From positions 62,001-126,000 of the forward strand of contig MKTT01000074.1 of NCBI GenBank assembly GCA_001898385.1: 64,000 nt of DNA, written 5' to 3'. Shown here one piece after another: positions 55,022-62,767 of the stretch (within the stretch, counting starts at the first letter, position 1; every line of letters begins with the position of its first letter). The notes beneath the pieces were generated by a model. That model did no database searches, had not been told where the DNA came from, and saw only the letters and a program-made list of their open reading frames with translations. The DNA comes from Planctomycetales bacterium 71-10. Its GTDB lineage: Bacteria; Planctomycetota; Planctomycetia; Isosphaerales; Isosphaeraceae. Made by a program: the position numbers and the translations under genes.

Positions 55022-57547
55022 ATGCCACGACCAACCCGACGACGTCGACGGGGTCGTTTCGCGCCCGACCTCCTGGAATCCCGGCGACTGCTCGCCGCCT
55101 ATCCCGCATTCCCGATCGACGCCGAGACGTCCGGGACGCAGTCCGGGGCCCGATCGGCCGTGGACTTCCGCGGCCGGGTCACGGTCGTCTGGGAGGCCGA
55201 CGACGGGTCGGGGGCCGGGGTCTACGGCCGTCGGTTCGAATCCGGCGGCTACGCGCTGGGGGACGCCTTCCGGCTCAACGACGACGTCGGGGGGGATCAG
55301 GTCTCGCCGCGGGTGGCCCAGGCTCCGGACGGCGGGGCGGTGGTCGCCTGGTGGTCGGGCTCGCAGATCGACTTCCGGCGCTACGACTCCGAGGGGACGC
55401 CGCTCGGGTCGGCGGAGCCGCTGCCGGGGACCGAGGGCTTCTCGCCGTCGTTCGAGCTGACCGAGGCCGACGCAAGCGGCTTCACGCTCTACGCCCAGGG
55501 GTTCCACCTCCAGAGGTATTCCAACGACGGCGACCTGGAATCGGCGACGATCGTCGCCGGCGACGCCGACGGCTGGACGACGGTGGAGTCGACCGACCCG
55601 CGGCATGCGACGGACCGCTGGCTCGTCTGGTCGCGGGTCCGCTCGCGGGAACAGGGGGGGACGACGGTCTACGACGCCCAGGTCCTCGTCGCCGCGCTGG
55701 GCGACGCCGGCGAGCTGGCCGGGGACCCGGTCCAGGTGGTGACGTCGACGACCGGCTCGGCCGACCCGGCCGTGCTCCGGGGCTTCGACCCGGCGATCCT
55801 CGACGCCGGCCCCGTGGAGATCGCCTGGCGCGAGCCGACCGCCGACGGCGGGCTCTATCGGATCCGCCAGATGACCGCGCCCCGCCTCCAGCCCTCGCCG
55901 TGGACGCTCCACTCCGGCGTGTTCGACCTGACGACCCGGGGCGAGGGCTCGCCGATGTGGGCCGGGATGCTGAAGGCCAACCAGATCACCGTCGTCTACT
56001 CGCCCGGCGGCGGCGAGGACGCCTACACCCAGACGTGGGGGAACTACAGCCCGGCGCCGGGCGGCGGGGCCGCCTGGATGCTGGATTCCACCGCCCCGCT
56101 GGTCGAGGCGGAGGGGGGCCCGTTCGACTCGATCGAGCTGCTCTCGACCTTCCGGGCGGGCGCGGGCACCCCGTACTGGATCCTCCGCCGGGCCGAGTCC
56201 GGCGACCTAATCGGCCAGCGGGTCGACGCCGGCCCGGCGACGGCCCCGTCCTTCCCGAGTTCCGGGATGTCCGTCTCCGAGTCGGCCGGGAAGGCCGTGG
56301 CCTGGCTGATCCGAACGGGCGACCTCTCGCAGGCCGCCAGCTACGACTACGCGGCGGCCGCCGGCCGCTGGCTGGGCGCGGCCTACACGGCCATCCCCGG
56401 GATCGACTTCGTCCCGACGTCGGGGACGGTCACGTTCGCGCCGGGGAGGGCCGAGGCGTCGTTCACGATCACGATCCTCGACGACCACGTCCCGGAGGGG
56501 ATCAAGCGGATCGAACTCTCGCGGGGCCCGGCGGGGACGGATCCGGCCAGCTGGGGCTACGCCCGCTCGCTCACCATCCAGGACTCGTCGCCGGTCGCCC
56601 AGCGCGACCTGACGTTCGTGAGCGCGGGCGAGGACGGGTTCTGGAGCTGGAACGAGGTGGAGGGCTGGCGGAAGCTCAACGACGCCTCGCCGATCGCCTT
56701 CGCGGCGACCCCCGACCGCCAGGTCTTCGCCTCGTTCGGGGCCGCCGGCCTCTGGTCGTGGGACGGCCTGCGGGGATGGATCAAGCTCAACGACCTCGGC
56801 CCCGAGGACCTCGCCTGCGGCCTCCAGTTCTCCGACGAGCCCTGGGGCTACCAGTCGCCGAACTACACGATCTTCCTCGACTACGGAGCCGCCGGCCTCT
56901 GGTCCTGGCGGGAGCGCGACGCCGAAGCCGGGCCCGCCGGATGGGCGAAGCTGAACCACGTCGACCCGGTGCAGATGGCCGCCACCCAATACTCGCTGTT
57001 CGTCGACTTCGGCCCCGGCGGCGTCTGGCAATGGCACAGGCCCGTCAGCGGCGAGAGCTACACGTCCATCTCCTCTTACCAGCCCCAGGCCATGGCGGCC
57101 TACGGCCTGTCGCTGTACCTGGACTACGGCCCGTCCGGCCTCTGGCGCTGGCGGGACTCCGGGACGAACTGGCTGCACGTCAACGCCGCCGACCCCCAGG
57201 CGATCGCCGCCGACCCCGGCGGCGTGACCGTCGACTACGGCCGCTACGGCCTCTGGCGCTGGACCGAGGCGGGCGGCATGTCGCTGCTGAGCACCCACGA
57301 CGCCACGAAGATCGCCCCGGCGGCGGGCGGCTCGATCTACGCCGGCTTCGGCGCGCTCGGCCTGATGCGCTGGACGCAGGCCGGCGGCTGGACGCGGGTC
57401 AACACCGTCGACCCTTACGCCGTCGCCGCGACCCTGGCCCAGGCCGACGCCGTCCTCGACTACGGGGACGCCGGCCTCTGGCGCTGGGATCCCGTCTCGG
57501 GCTGGCGACGCCTCGACGGCGGCCCCCGCATCCTCGGCCGGATGTGA
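55022..57547 (+). CDS. GLWxW-repeat surface protein 3
   Basis: 841 residues from the ATG at 55022; an in-frame ATG at 54944 would add a Pro/Arg-rich leader and has GGAGG too close in front. RRRRGRFAPDLLESRRLLAA is the LExRRL-type start. Residues about 30-400 form an extra beta-rich domain with RVTVVWEADDGSGAGVYGRR, GDAFRLNDDVGGDQVSPRVA and APDGGAVVAWWSG, as found in RTX/FG-GAP-like surface proteins. A Calx-beta domain (about 410-525, SVSESAGKAVAWLIRTGDLS) leads to eight repeats starting GEDGFWSW and ending YGDAGLWRW; one of them has GLMRW. The AT-richer DNA upstream (54880-54935) may hold the promoter. Confidence 0.72.
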   Translation: MPRPTRRRRRGRFAPDLLESRRLLAAYPAFPIDAETSGTQSGARSAVDFRGRVTVVWEADDGSGAGVYGRRFESGGYALGDAFRLNDDVGGDQVSPRVAQAPDGGAVVAWWSGSQIDFRRYDSEGTPLGSAEPLPGTEGFSPSFELTEADASGFTLYAQGFHLQRYSNDGDLESATIVAGDADGWTTVESTDPRHATDRWLVWSRVRSREQGGTTVYDAQVLVAALGDAGELAGDPVQVVTSTTGSADPAVLRGFDPAILDAGPVEIAWREPTADGGLYRIRQMTAPRLQPSPWTLHSGVFDLTTRGEGSPMWAGMLKANQITVVYSPGGGEDAYTQTWGNYSPAPGGGAAWMLDSTAPLVEAEGGPFDSIELLSTFRAGAGTPYWILRRAESGDLIGQRVDAGPATAPSFPSSGMSVSESAGKAVAWLIRTGDLSQAASYDYAAAAGRWLGAAYTAIPGIDFVPTSGTVTFAPGRAEASFTITILDDHVPEGIKRIELSRGPAGTDPASWGYARSLTIQDSSPVAQRDLTFVSAGEDGFWSWNEVEGWRKLNDASPIAFAATPDRQVFASFGAAGLWSWDGLRGWIKLNDLGPEDLACGLQFSDEPWGYQSPNYTIFLDYGAAGLWSWRERDAEAGPAGWAKLNHVDPVQMAATQYSLFVDFGPGGVWQWHRPVSGESYTSISSYQPQAMAAYGLSLYLDYGPSGLWRWRDSGTNWLHVNAADPQAIAADPGGVTVDYGRYGLWRWTEAGGMSLLSTHDATKIAPAAGGSIYAGFGALGLMRWTQAGGWTRVNTVDPYAVAATLAQADAVLDYGDAGLWRWDPVSGWRRLDGGPRILGRM

Positions 57548-57593
57548 CCGGAGGCGGCCGACCCCGCCGCACCTTCCCCAGGAGAGACGCCCG

Positions 57594-60110
57594 ATGAAAC
57601 CTCCCCTCGCGAAGTCGCGGCGCCGAAGGCGGTCGCCGGCCCTGGAGGCCCTGGAAGACCGCCGGCTGATGGCCTACGCGCCGCCGGCCCCGGTCATGAC
57701 GATCGCCGAGGGCGCGGCGGCCGGCGCGGGGGCATTCCGCGCCCAGTTCGTCGGGACCGACCGCGTCTTCGTCGCCTGGGAGGAGGACGCGGGCGCGGGG
57801 ACCGGGTTGGACGTCTACGCGCGCTGGTATCACGCCGGCGGCGTCCCGATCGGCGACGCCTTCCGGGTGAACGACGAGGCCGCGGGGGACCAGGCCGCGC
57901 CGCGGGTGGAGACGGCGCCCGACGGCGGGGTCGTCGTCTCCTGGTGGAGCGAGTCGGGCGTCGAGTATCGCCGATACTCGGCCGACGGCTCGGCCGGCGC
58001 CGGGCCGATCGCGCTGCCGGGGACGGCCGGGCTGTCGCGCGACTACGACCTGTTCGGCGTGGCGGGCGACGGGCTGTCGATCTACGCCCGCGGCTTCCAG
58101 ATCCGCCGCTTCACCCTCGACGGCGTCCCGACCTTCACGCTGGCGCAGGCGCCGGTCGCGGACGGCTGGACGCTCGTGGAGTCCGACGCCGGCGACCGCG
58201 CGGAATATTCGGGCGGCCTGACCGCGGTGACGTGGTCCGAGGTCCGGCCCGACCCGGGCGGCGCGGGGTACGACTCGCGGGTGATGGTCGGCTACTTCGA
58301 CGCCGGGGTGCGCCGGTACGTCGTCAAGACCTACGAGGACGGCGACGCGGCCTTCGCCGACGACCTCGACCCGCGCTTCCTCGGGGCGGCCTCGATGATC
58401 GCCTGGGTCGGGGCGTCCCCGGCCGGCGGGAGGTGGATCGAGGAGTCCGAGTTCCTATTCGGCAGCGATCCCTCGTTCGCCGAGGACCTGGGCGAATGGC
58501 TGCCGGGCATGCCGCCCGACGGGACGCCGACGGCCGTCGACGCCGACGGCGCGGTCTACATCCACTCCGTGCGGCCCGGGGCGACGGGCGGCGCGGAGAG
58601 CTACTTCCGCGTCTGGCGCCACCACTACGTGCCCGGCCCCGGCTGGCCTCGCTACTCCGGCATCCCCGGCTACTGGTACTGGGATTCGGACGGCGAGGTC
58701 GCCACGCCGGACATCCCCCCGGAGGCGATCGGCTCCATGCAGTTCGTCCTGCAGGACGAGGACGCCCTCTGGCTGGTGTGGAACGGCCCCGAGGGGGGCC
58801 TGCACGCCCAGCGGTTCTTCTCCGACGTGGTGACCGTGGGGCGGACCGGGCCCGTCCCGAAGGCGGGCGAGGCCGACGGCGCGGCGACCGTGCAGTTGAA
58901 GCGCACCGGCGACCTCGCGCGCCCGCTGACGCTCCGCTATCGGTCCTTCGTCGCCCTCGACCGGCCGACGTCCCTGGGCCCGGCCCTCCCGGGCTACGAC
59001 TTCGTCCCGGTCGAGGGGGAGGTGACGTTCGAAGCCGAGAGCGCCACGGCGACCATCAGCATCCCGCTCCTCGACGACGCGGCGGCGGACGGCGACAAGG
59101 CCTTCCTGATCGAGGTGACCGACCCCGCCGGCAAGGTCTCGGACCTCCCTTCGTTCATCGCGGTCGAGATCATCGACGACGAGCCGGCCGAGCTGGCGTC
59201 GACGACGTTCTTCGACTACGGCGACGCCGGCCTCTGGTCGTTCAACGAGGTCGCCGGCTGGGCCAAGCTCAACGACCTCGCCCCGCGGTCGATGCTCGCC
59301 ACGCCGGGCGGCACGCTCTACCTGGACTACGGCGCCGCCGGCCTCTGGTCGTGGGACGGCGTCCGGCTGTGGCGGAAGCTCAACGACGTCGCCCCGGAGT
59401 CGATGGCCTACGGCGCGGGCGACCGCCTGATCCTGGACTACGGCGCGGCCGGCCTCTGGACGCTGCACGACGTCGGCGGCTGGGCCCACATCAACCCGGC
59501 CGACCCGGTGAAGGTCGTCGCCGACCCCTACAGCCTGCTCGTCGACTTCGGCGCCGCCGGCGTCTGGGCCTGGAGCCAGGGCGACGGCTATCGCCAGGTC
59601 AGCCTGGCCAGCCCGGAGGGGATGGCGGTCGCCCATAACCAGTACTACTTCGACTTCGGCCCCGGCGGCCTCTGGACCTCCACCTGGACGTCCAACCCGC
59701 TCGAACTCCGATGGACGCAGATCAGCCCCCTCGACCCGCAGTCGATCGCCGTCGCGTCGGATTCGGACGCCGTCTACATCGACTTCGGCGCGGGCGGCCT
59801 CCGGCGCTGGAATCCGTCCTACGGCGGGGTCGAGCTGCTCAGCGCCTGGGATCCGTCGGAGGTCGTGGTCGGGGGGCGGATCTCCTATTTCGCCCCGATC
59901 TACATGAACTTCCCCGTCCGGGGCGTGTGGCGATGGGGCGGCTCGGAGGGCTTCCTGAACCCGACCCCGTACCAGGCCGCGGCGATCGCCGCGGGCTCGG
60001 GCGACGCCGTCGTGCTGGCCTTCGAATCCGGCGGCGTCTGGCGCTGGAGCCCGACGGCCGGCTGGCGCAAGCTCAACGACCTCTCGCCCCGCGCGATCGC
60101 CCGGACCTGA
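57594..60110 (+). CDS. GLWxW-repeat surface protein 4
   Basis: 838 residues, ATG at 57594 with ribosome site CAGGAGAG. RRRRRSPALEALEDRRLMAY is the LExRRL-type start. The extra N-terminal beta domain (about 30-420: RVFVAWEEDAGAGTGLDVYA, GDAFRVNDEAAGDQAAPRVE, TAPDGGVVVSWWSESG) is followed by Calx-beta (about 425-535: EADGAATVQLKRTGDLARPL, ISIPLLDDAAADGDKAFLIE) and eight repeats beginning YGDAGLWSF, YGAAGLWSW, YGAAGLWTL, FGAAGVWAW, FGPGGLWTS, FGAGGLRRW, FPVRGVWRW and FESGGVWRW. The last repeat ends in WRKLNDLSPRAIA at the C-terminus. The gene is 46 bases after protein 3. Confidence 0.75.
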   Translation: MKPPLAKSRRRRRSPALEALEDRRLMAYAPPAPVMTIAEGAAAGAGAFRAQFVGTDRVFVAWEEDAGAGTGLDVYARWYHAGGVPIGDAFRVNDEAAGDQAAPRVETAPDGGVVVSWWSESGVEYRRYSADGSAGAGPIALPGTAGLSRDYDLFGVAGDGLSIYARGFQIRRFTLDGVPTFTLAQAPVADGWTLVESDAGDRAEYSGGLTAVTWSEVRPDPGGAGYDSRVMVGYFDAGVRRYVVKTYEDGDAAFADDLDPRFLGAASMIAWVGASPAGGRWIEESEFLFGSDPSFAEDLGEWLPGMPPDGTPTAVDADGAVYIHSVRPGATGGAESYFRVWRHHYVPGPGWPRYSGIPGYWYWDSDGEVATPDIPPEAIGSMQFVLQDEDALWLVWNGPEGGLHAQRFFSDVVTVGRTGPVPKAGEADGAATVQLKRTGDLARPLTLRYRSFVALDRPTSLGPALPGYDFVPVEGEVTFEAESATATISIPLLDDAAADGDKAFLIEVTDPAGKVSDLPSFIAVEIIDDEPAELASTTFFDYGDAGLWSFNEVAGWAKLNDLAPRSMLATPGGTLYLDYGAAGLWSWDGVRLWRKLNDVAPESMAYGAGDRLILDYGAAGLWTLHDVGGWAHINPADPVKVVADPYSLLVDFGAAGVWAWSQGDGYRQVSLASPEGMAVAHNQYYFDFGPGGLWTSTWTSNPLELRWTQISPLDPQSIAVASDSDAVYIDFGAGGLRRWNPSYGGVELLSAWDPSEVVVGGRISYFAPIYMNFPVRGVWRWGGSEGFLNPTPYQAAAIAAGSGDAVVLAFESGGVWRWSPTAGWRKLNDLSPRAIART

Positions 60111-60205
60111 CCCGAGGCCGCCCCGGGCTCGGGCGTGGGTTAAGATATGCGTGGGGGAGGCGTATGGATCGTCGAAGCCCCGACGTCCCGCACGGAGACC
60201 TCGCC

Positions 60206-62611
60206 GTGAAGCCTCCCGATCGACGCTCGCGATCATCCCGACGCCGCGCCCCGGGCCTGGAGCCGCTCGAATCCCGCCGGCTCCTCGCCTACGCCGCGCC
60301 GGGGCCGACGTTCGCCCTGGCCCCCGGCGCGGCGTACGACGCGGCCGCCGACGCGCGGGGCCGCGTCACCGTCGTCTGGGAGCAGGGCGGGGGGGGCGGG
60401 GCCGGGCGTCAGGTCCTCGGCCGCCGATTCGACGCGCTGGGGAATCCCCTGGGCGAGCCGTTCGCGATCGACCCCGGCGACGCGGGCGACCAGGCCGACC
60501 CGCAGGTCCTGGTGGATGAGGCCGGGGGCGCGGTCGTCGTCTGGTGGTCCGCCGGCCGCCTCGAATCGCGCCGCTACGACGCCGACGGCGCGGCGATCGG
60601 CGGCGTCCGCGCCCTCGACGGGACGGACGGGTTCGGCGAGGGCTTCGACCTGTTCGGCCTGACCTCCGACGGCTTCATCGTCTACGCCGACGGCTTCCGG
60701 CTCCTCTGGTACGGCCCGGACGGGACGCTCCGGAACGCGGCCGACGTCTCCGCCGCCACGGCCGAGGGGGGCTGGACCGTCCGCGAGTCCGACGCCCCCA
60801 GCCGCGCCCTGCTGCGCGACGACGGCTCCGTCGCCCTGACGTGGTCGGCCTACCGCGCCTACGAGGAGGGGGGGGCGACGGCCTACGACGCCCAGGTCTG
60901 GCAGATGTACGTCACGGCCCGGGGGACCCCCGCCGCCGGCTTCCTCGTCACCGACCTGACGGCCGAGCCCGACCTCGACGTCGTCTCCCGGCTCGACCCG
61001 CGCTACCTCGTCACCTCGCGGACCACGCTCGTCGCCTGGCGCGACGACGACTCCTTCAACGCCCGGCCGTACGACGCGATCGAGAGGTCGGACGTCGCCC
61101 ACTTCGGCGGCGAGGCCGTCGGCGTGGTCGCGGGCATGGTGGCCGTGCAATACGCGGACGCCGCGGGGACCAGCCTCCAGACGTACTACGAGATGATCGT
61201 CATCGGCGGCGGCTCCCACACGGTCCCCCCCGGCTACATCTGGACGCCGACGGTGCCGGCGGTCGCGACGCCGGAGGTCTCGGCCGCCGAGGCCGCGTCC
61301 GTGCGGTTCCTGCCCACCGCCGGGCTCGATTTCTGGCTCCTCCGCGAGCCGGCGGCCGGCGGCGTGGCGGCGCAGCGGGTCGCCGACTCGGCGGCGGCCG
61401 CCGGCTTCGCGGGAGCGGGCCGGGACGTCGGCGAGGCCGACGGCGTCGCGGTCGCCACGGTCGTCCGCTCGGGCGACGTCTCGCAACCGGCCTCGTTCCC
61501 CTACGCGACGGCCGACGGGACCGCCGTCGCGGGCCTGGACTACGCCGCGACCTCGGGCGTCCTGAACTTCGCGGCCGGGCAGGTCGAGGCGACCATCTCC
61601 GTCCCGATCCTGGACGCCGGCGCGGCCCTGGATCGCGACTTCCACATCGTCCTGACCGCCCCCGGGTCGGACGATCCGGGACCGGCCTCGCAGGACGTGC
61701 GGATCCGGGTCGGCGCCCGCGGGCCGTCGCGGGCCCTGTCGTTCTTCGACTACGACGCGGCCGGGGCCTGGGCCTGGGGCGAATCCGACGGCTGGATCCG
61801 CGTCAGCGAATACGACCCCGACCGGATCCTCGCCGATTCCGCCCGATCGGCCTTCCTCTCCTTCGGGGCCGGCGGCCTGTGGTCGTGGGACGCCGACGCC
61901 GGCTGGGCGAAGCTCAACGACCTGGGCCCCGAGGCGATGGCCTACGGGGCCGGGGGCGTGCTGTTCCTCGACTACGGCGCGGCCGGCCTCTGGTCGTGGA
62001 GCCGGCCCGCCGGCTGGGCGAAGCTCAACGACGTCGACCCGGCGCGCATGGTCGCCGACGACCGGGCCGTGTACGTCCAGTTCACGCGCGGGGGCGTCTG
62101 GAGCTGGGACCCGGCCGCGGGCTACCGGCCCATCAGCGACCTGTCCCCGCAGCAGATGGCCGCCTACGCGGGCGAGGTGTTCCTGGACTACGGCCCGGCC
62201 GGCCTGTGGCGATGGCGGCTCGACGGCGAGTGGCTCAAGCTCCAGGACGGCGACGCCCAGGCGATCGTCGCCGGCCCCTCCGGCCTCTACGCCGATTTCG
62301 GCGCCGCCGGCGTCTGGCGCCGCGACGCCGCCGGCGCGGGCTCGTGGCTGAGCGACCACGACGCCTCGACGATGGCCGTCGGCCCGCGCGGCGTCTTCCT
62401 CGGCTTCGGCCCGGGGGGGCTCTGGCTCTGGTCGCCGGTCGGGGGATGGGCGAAGCTGGCCGACGCCGCCCCAGACGCCGTCGTCGCGGGCGCGGGCGCC
62501 GCCGACCTGGACGCCCTCCTCGTCGGCCCCGACGGGATCGCGCGATGGACGACGTCGTCGCGGCGGACGAAGCTGAACGAAGTCGTCCCCCGGGCCGTCG
62601 CCCGAGCGTGA
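60206..62611 (+). CDS. GLWxW-repeat surface protein 5
   Basis: 801 residues from a GTG at 60206, chosen because of the ribosome site CGGAG and because the start then reads KPPDRRSRSSRRRAPGLEPL, ESRRLLAY like its paralogues; an in-frame ATG at 60164 is possible. Extra N-terminal beta domain (about 30-400: RVTVVWEQGGGGGAGRQVLG, IDPGDAGDQADPQVLVDEAG), Calx-beta (about 405-510: GEADGVAVATVVRSGDVSQP), then eight repeats: DAAGAWAW, GAGGLWSW, GAAGLWSW, TRGGVWSW, GPAGLWRW, GAAGVWRR, GPGGLWLW and GPDGIARW. The first and last are the most degenerate. Same strand and spacing as the others. Confidence 0.75.
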   Translation: MKPPDRRSRSSRRRAPGLEPLESRRLLAYAAPGPTFALAPGAAYDAAADARGRVTVVWEQGGGGGAGRQVLGRRFDALGNPLGEPFAIDPGDAGDQADPQVLVDEAGGAVVVWWSAGRLESRRYDADGAAIGGVRALDGTDGFGEGFDLFGLTSDGFIVYADGFRLLWYGPDGTLRNAADVSAATAEGGWTVRESDAPSRALLRDDGSVALTWSAYRAYEEGGATAYDAQVWQMYVTARGTPAAGFLVTDLTAEPDLDVVSRLDPRYLVTSRTTLVAWRDDDSFNARPYDAIERSDVAHFGGEAVGVVAGMVAVQYADAAGTSLQTYYEMIVIGGGSHTVPPGYIWTPTVPAVATPEVSAAEAASVRFLPTAGLDFWLLREPAAGGVAAQRVADSAAAAGFAGAGRDVGEADGVAVATVVRSGDVSQPASFPYATADGTAVAGLDYAATSGVLNFAAGQVEATISVPILDAGAALDRDFHIVLTAPGSDDPGPASQDVRIRVGARGPSRALSFFDYDAAGAWAWGESDGWIRVSEYDPDRILADSARSAFLSFGAGGLWSWDADAGWAKLNDLGPEAMAYGAGGVLFLDYGAAGLWSWSRPAGWAKLNDVDPARMVADDRAVYVQFTRGGVWSWDPAAGYRPISDLSPQQMAAYAGEVFLDYGPAGLWRWRLDGEWLKLQDGDAQAIVAGPSGLYADFGAAGVWRRDAAGAGSWLSDHDASTMAVGPRGVFLGFGPGGLWLWSPVGGWAKLADAAPDAVVAGAGAADLDALLVGPDGIARWTTSSRRTKLNEVVPRAVARA

Positions 62612-62629
62612 TCGCGGCGGAAGCCGCGA
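62612..62629 (+). terminator. Hairpin after repeat-protein gene 5
   Basis: TCGCGGC and GCCGCGA pair around a GGAA loop directly at the stop codon of gene 5. The following 40 bases are AT-richer (ATTGATAATCAATCATTCAA) and could hold the promoter of gene 6. Confidence 0.4.
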
Positions 62630-62767
62630 ACGCATTGATAATCAATCATTCAATCGAATCCATCGGAACGACGCACGCACCCCAGACTACGAAAACCTCG
62701 CGTCCGTGCGGCCCCGGCCGGCCATGATCGGCGCCGGGGCGAAGACGCCGAACCAGGGAGAGCAGCC

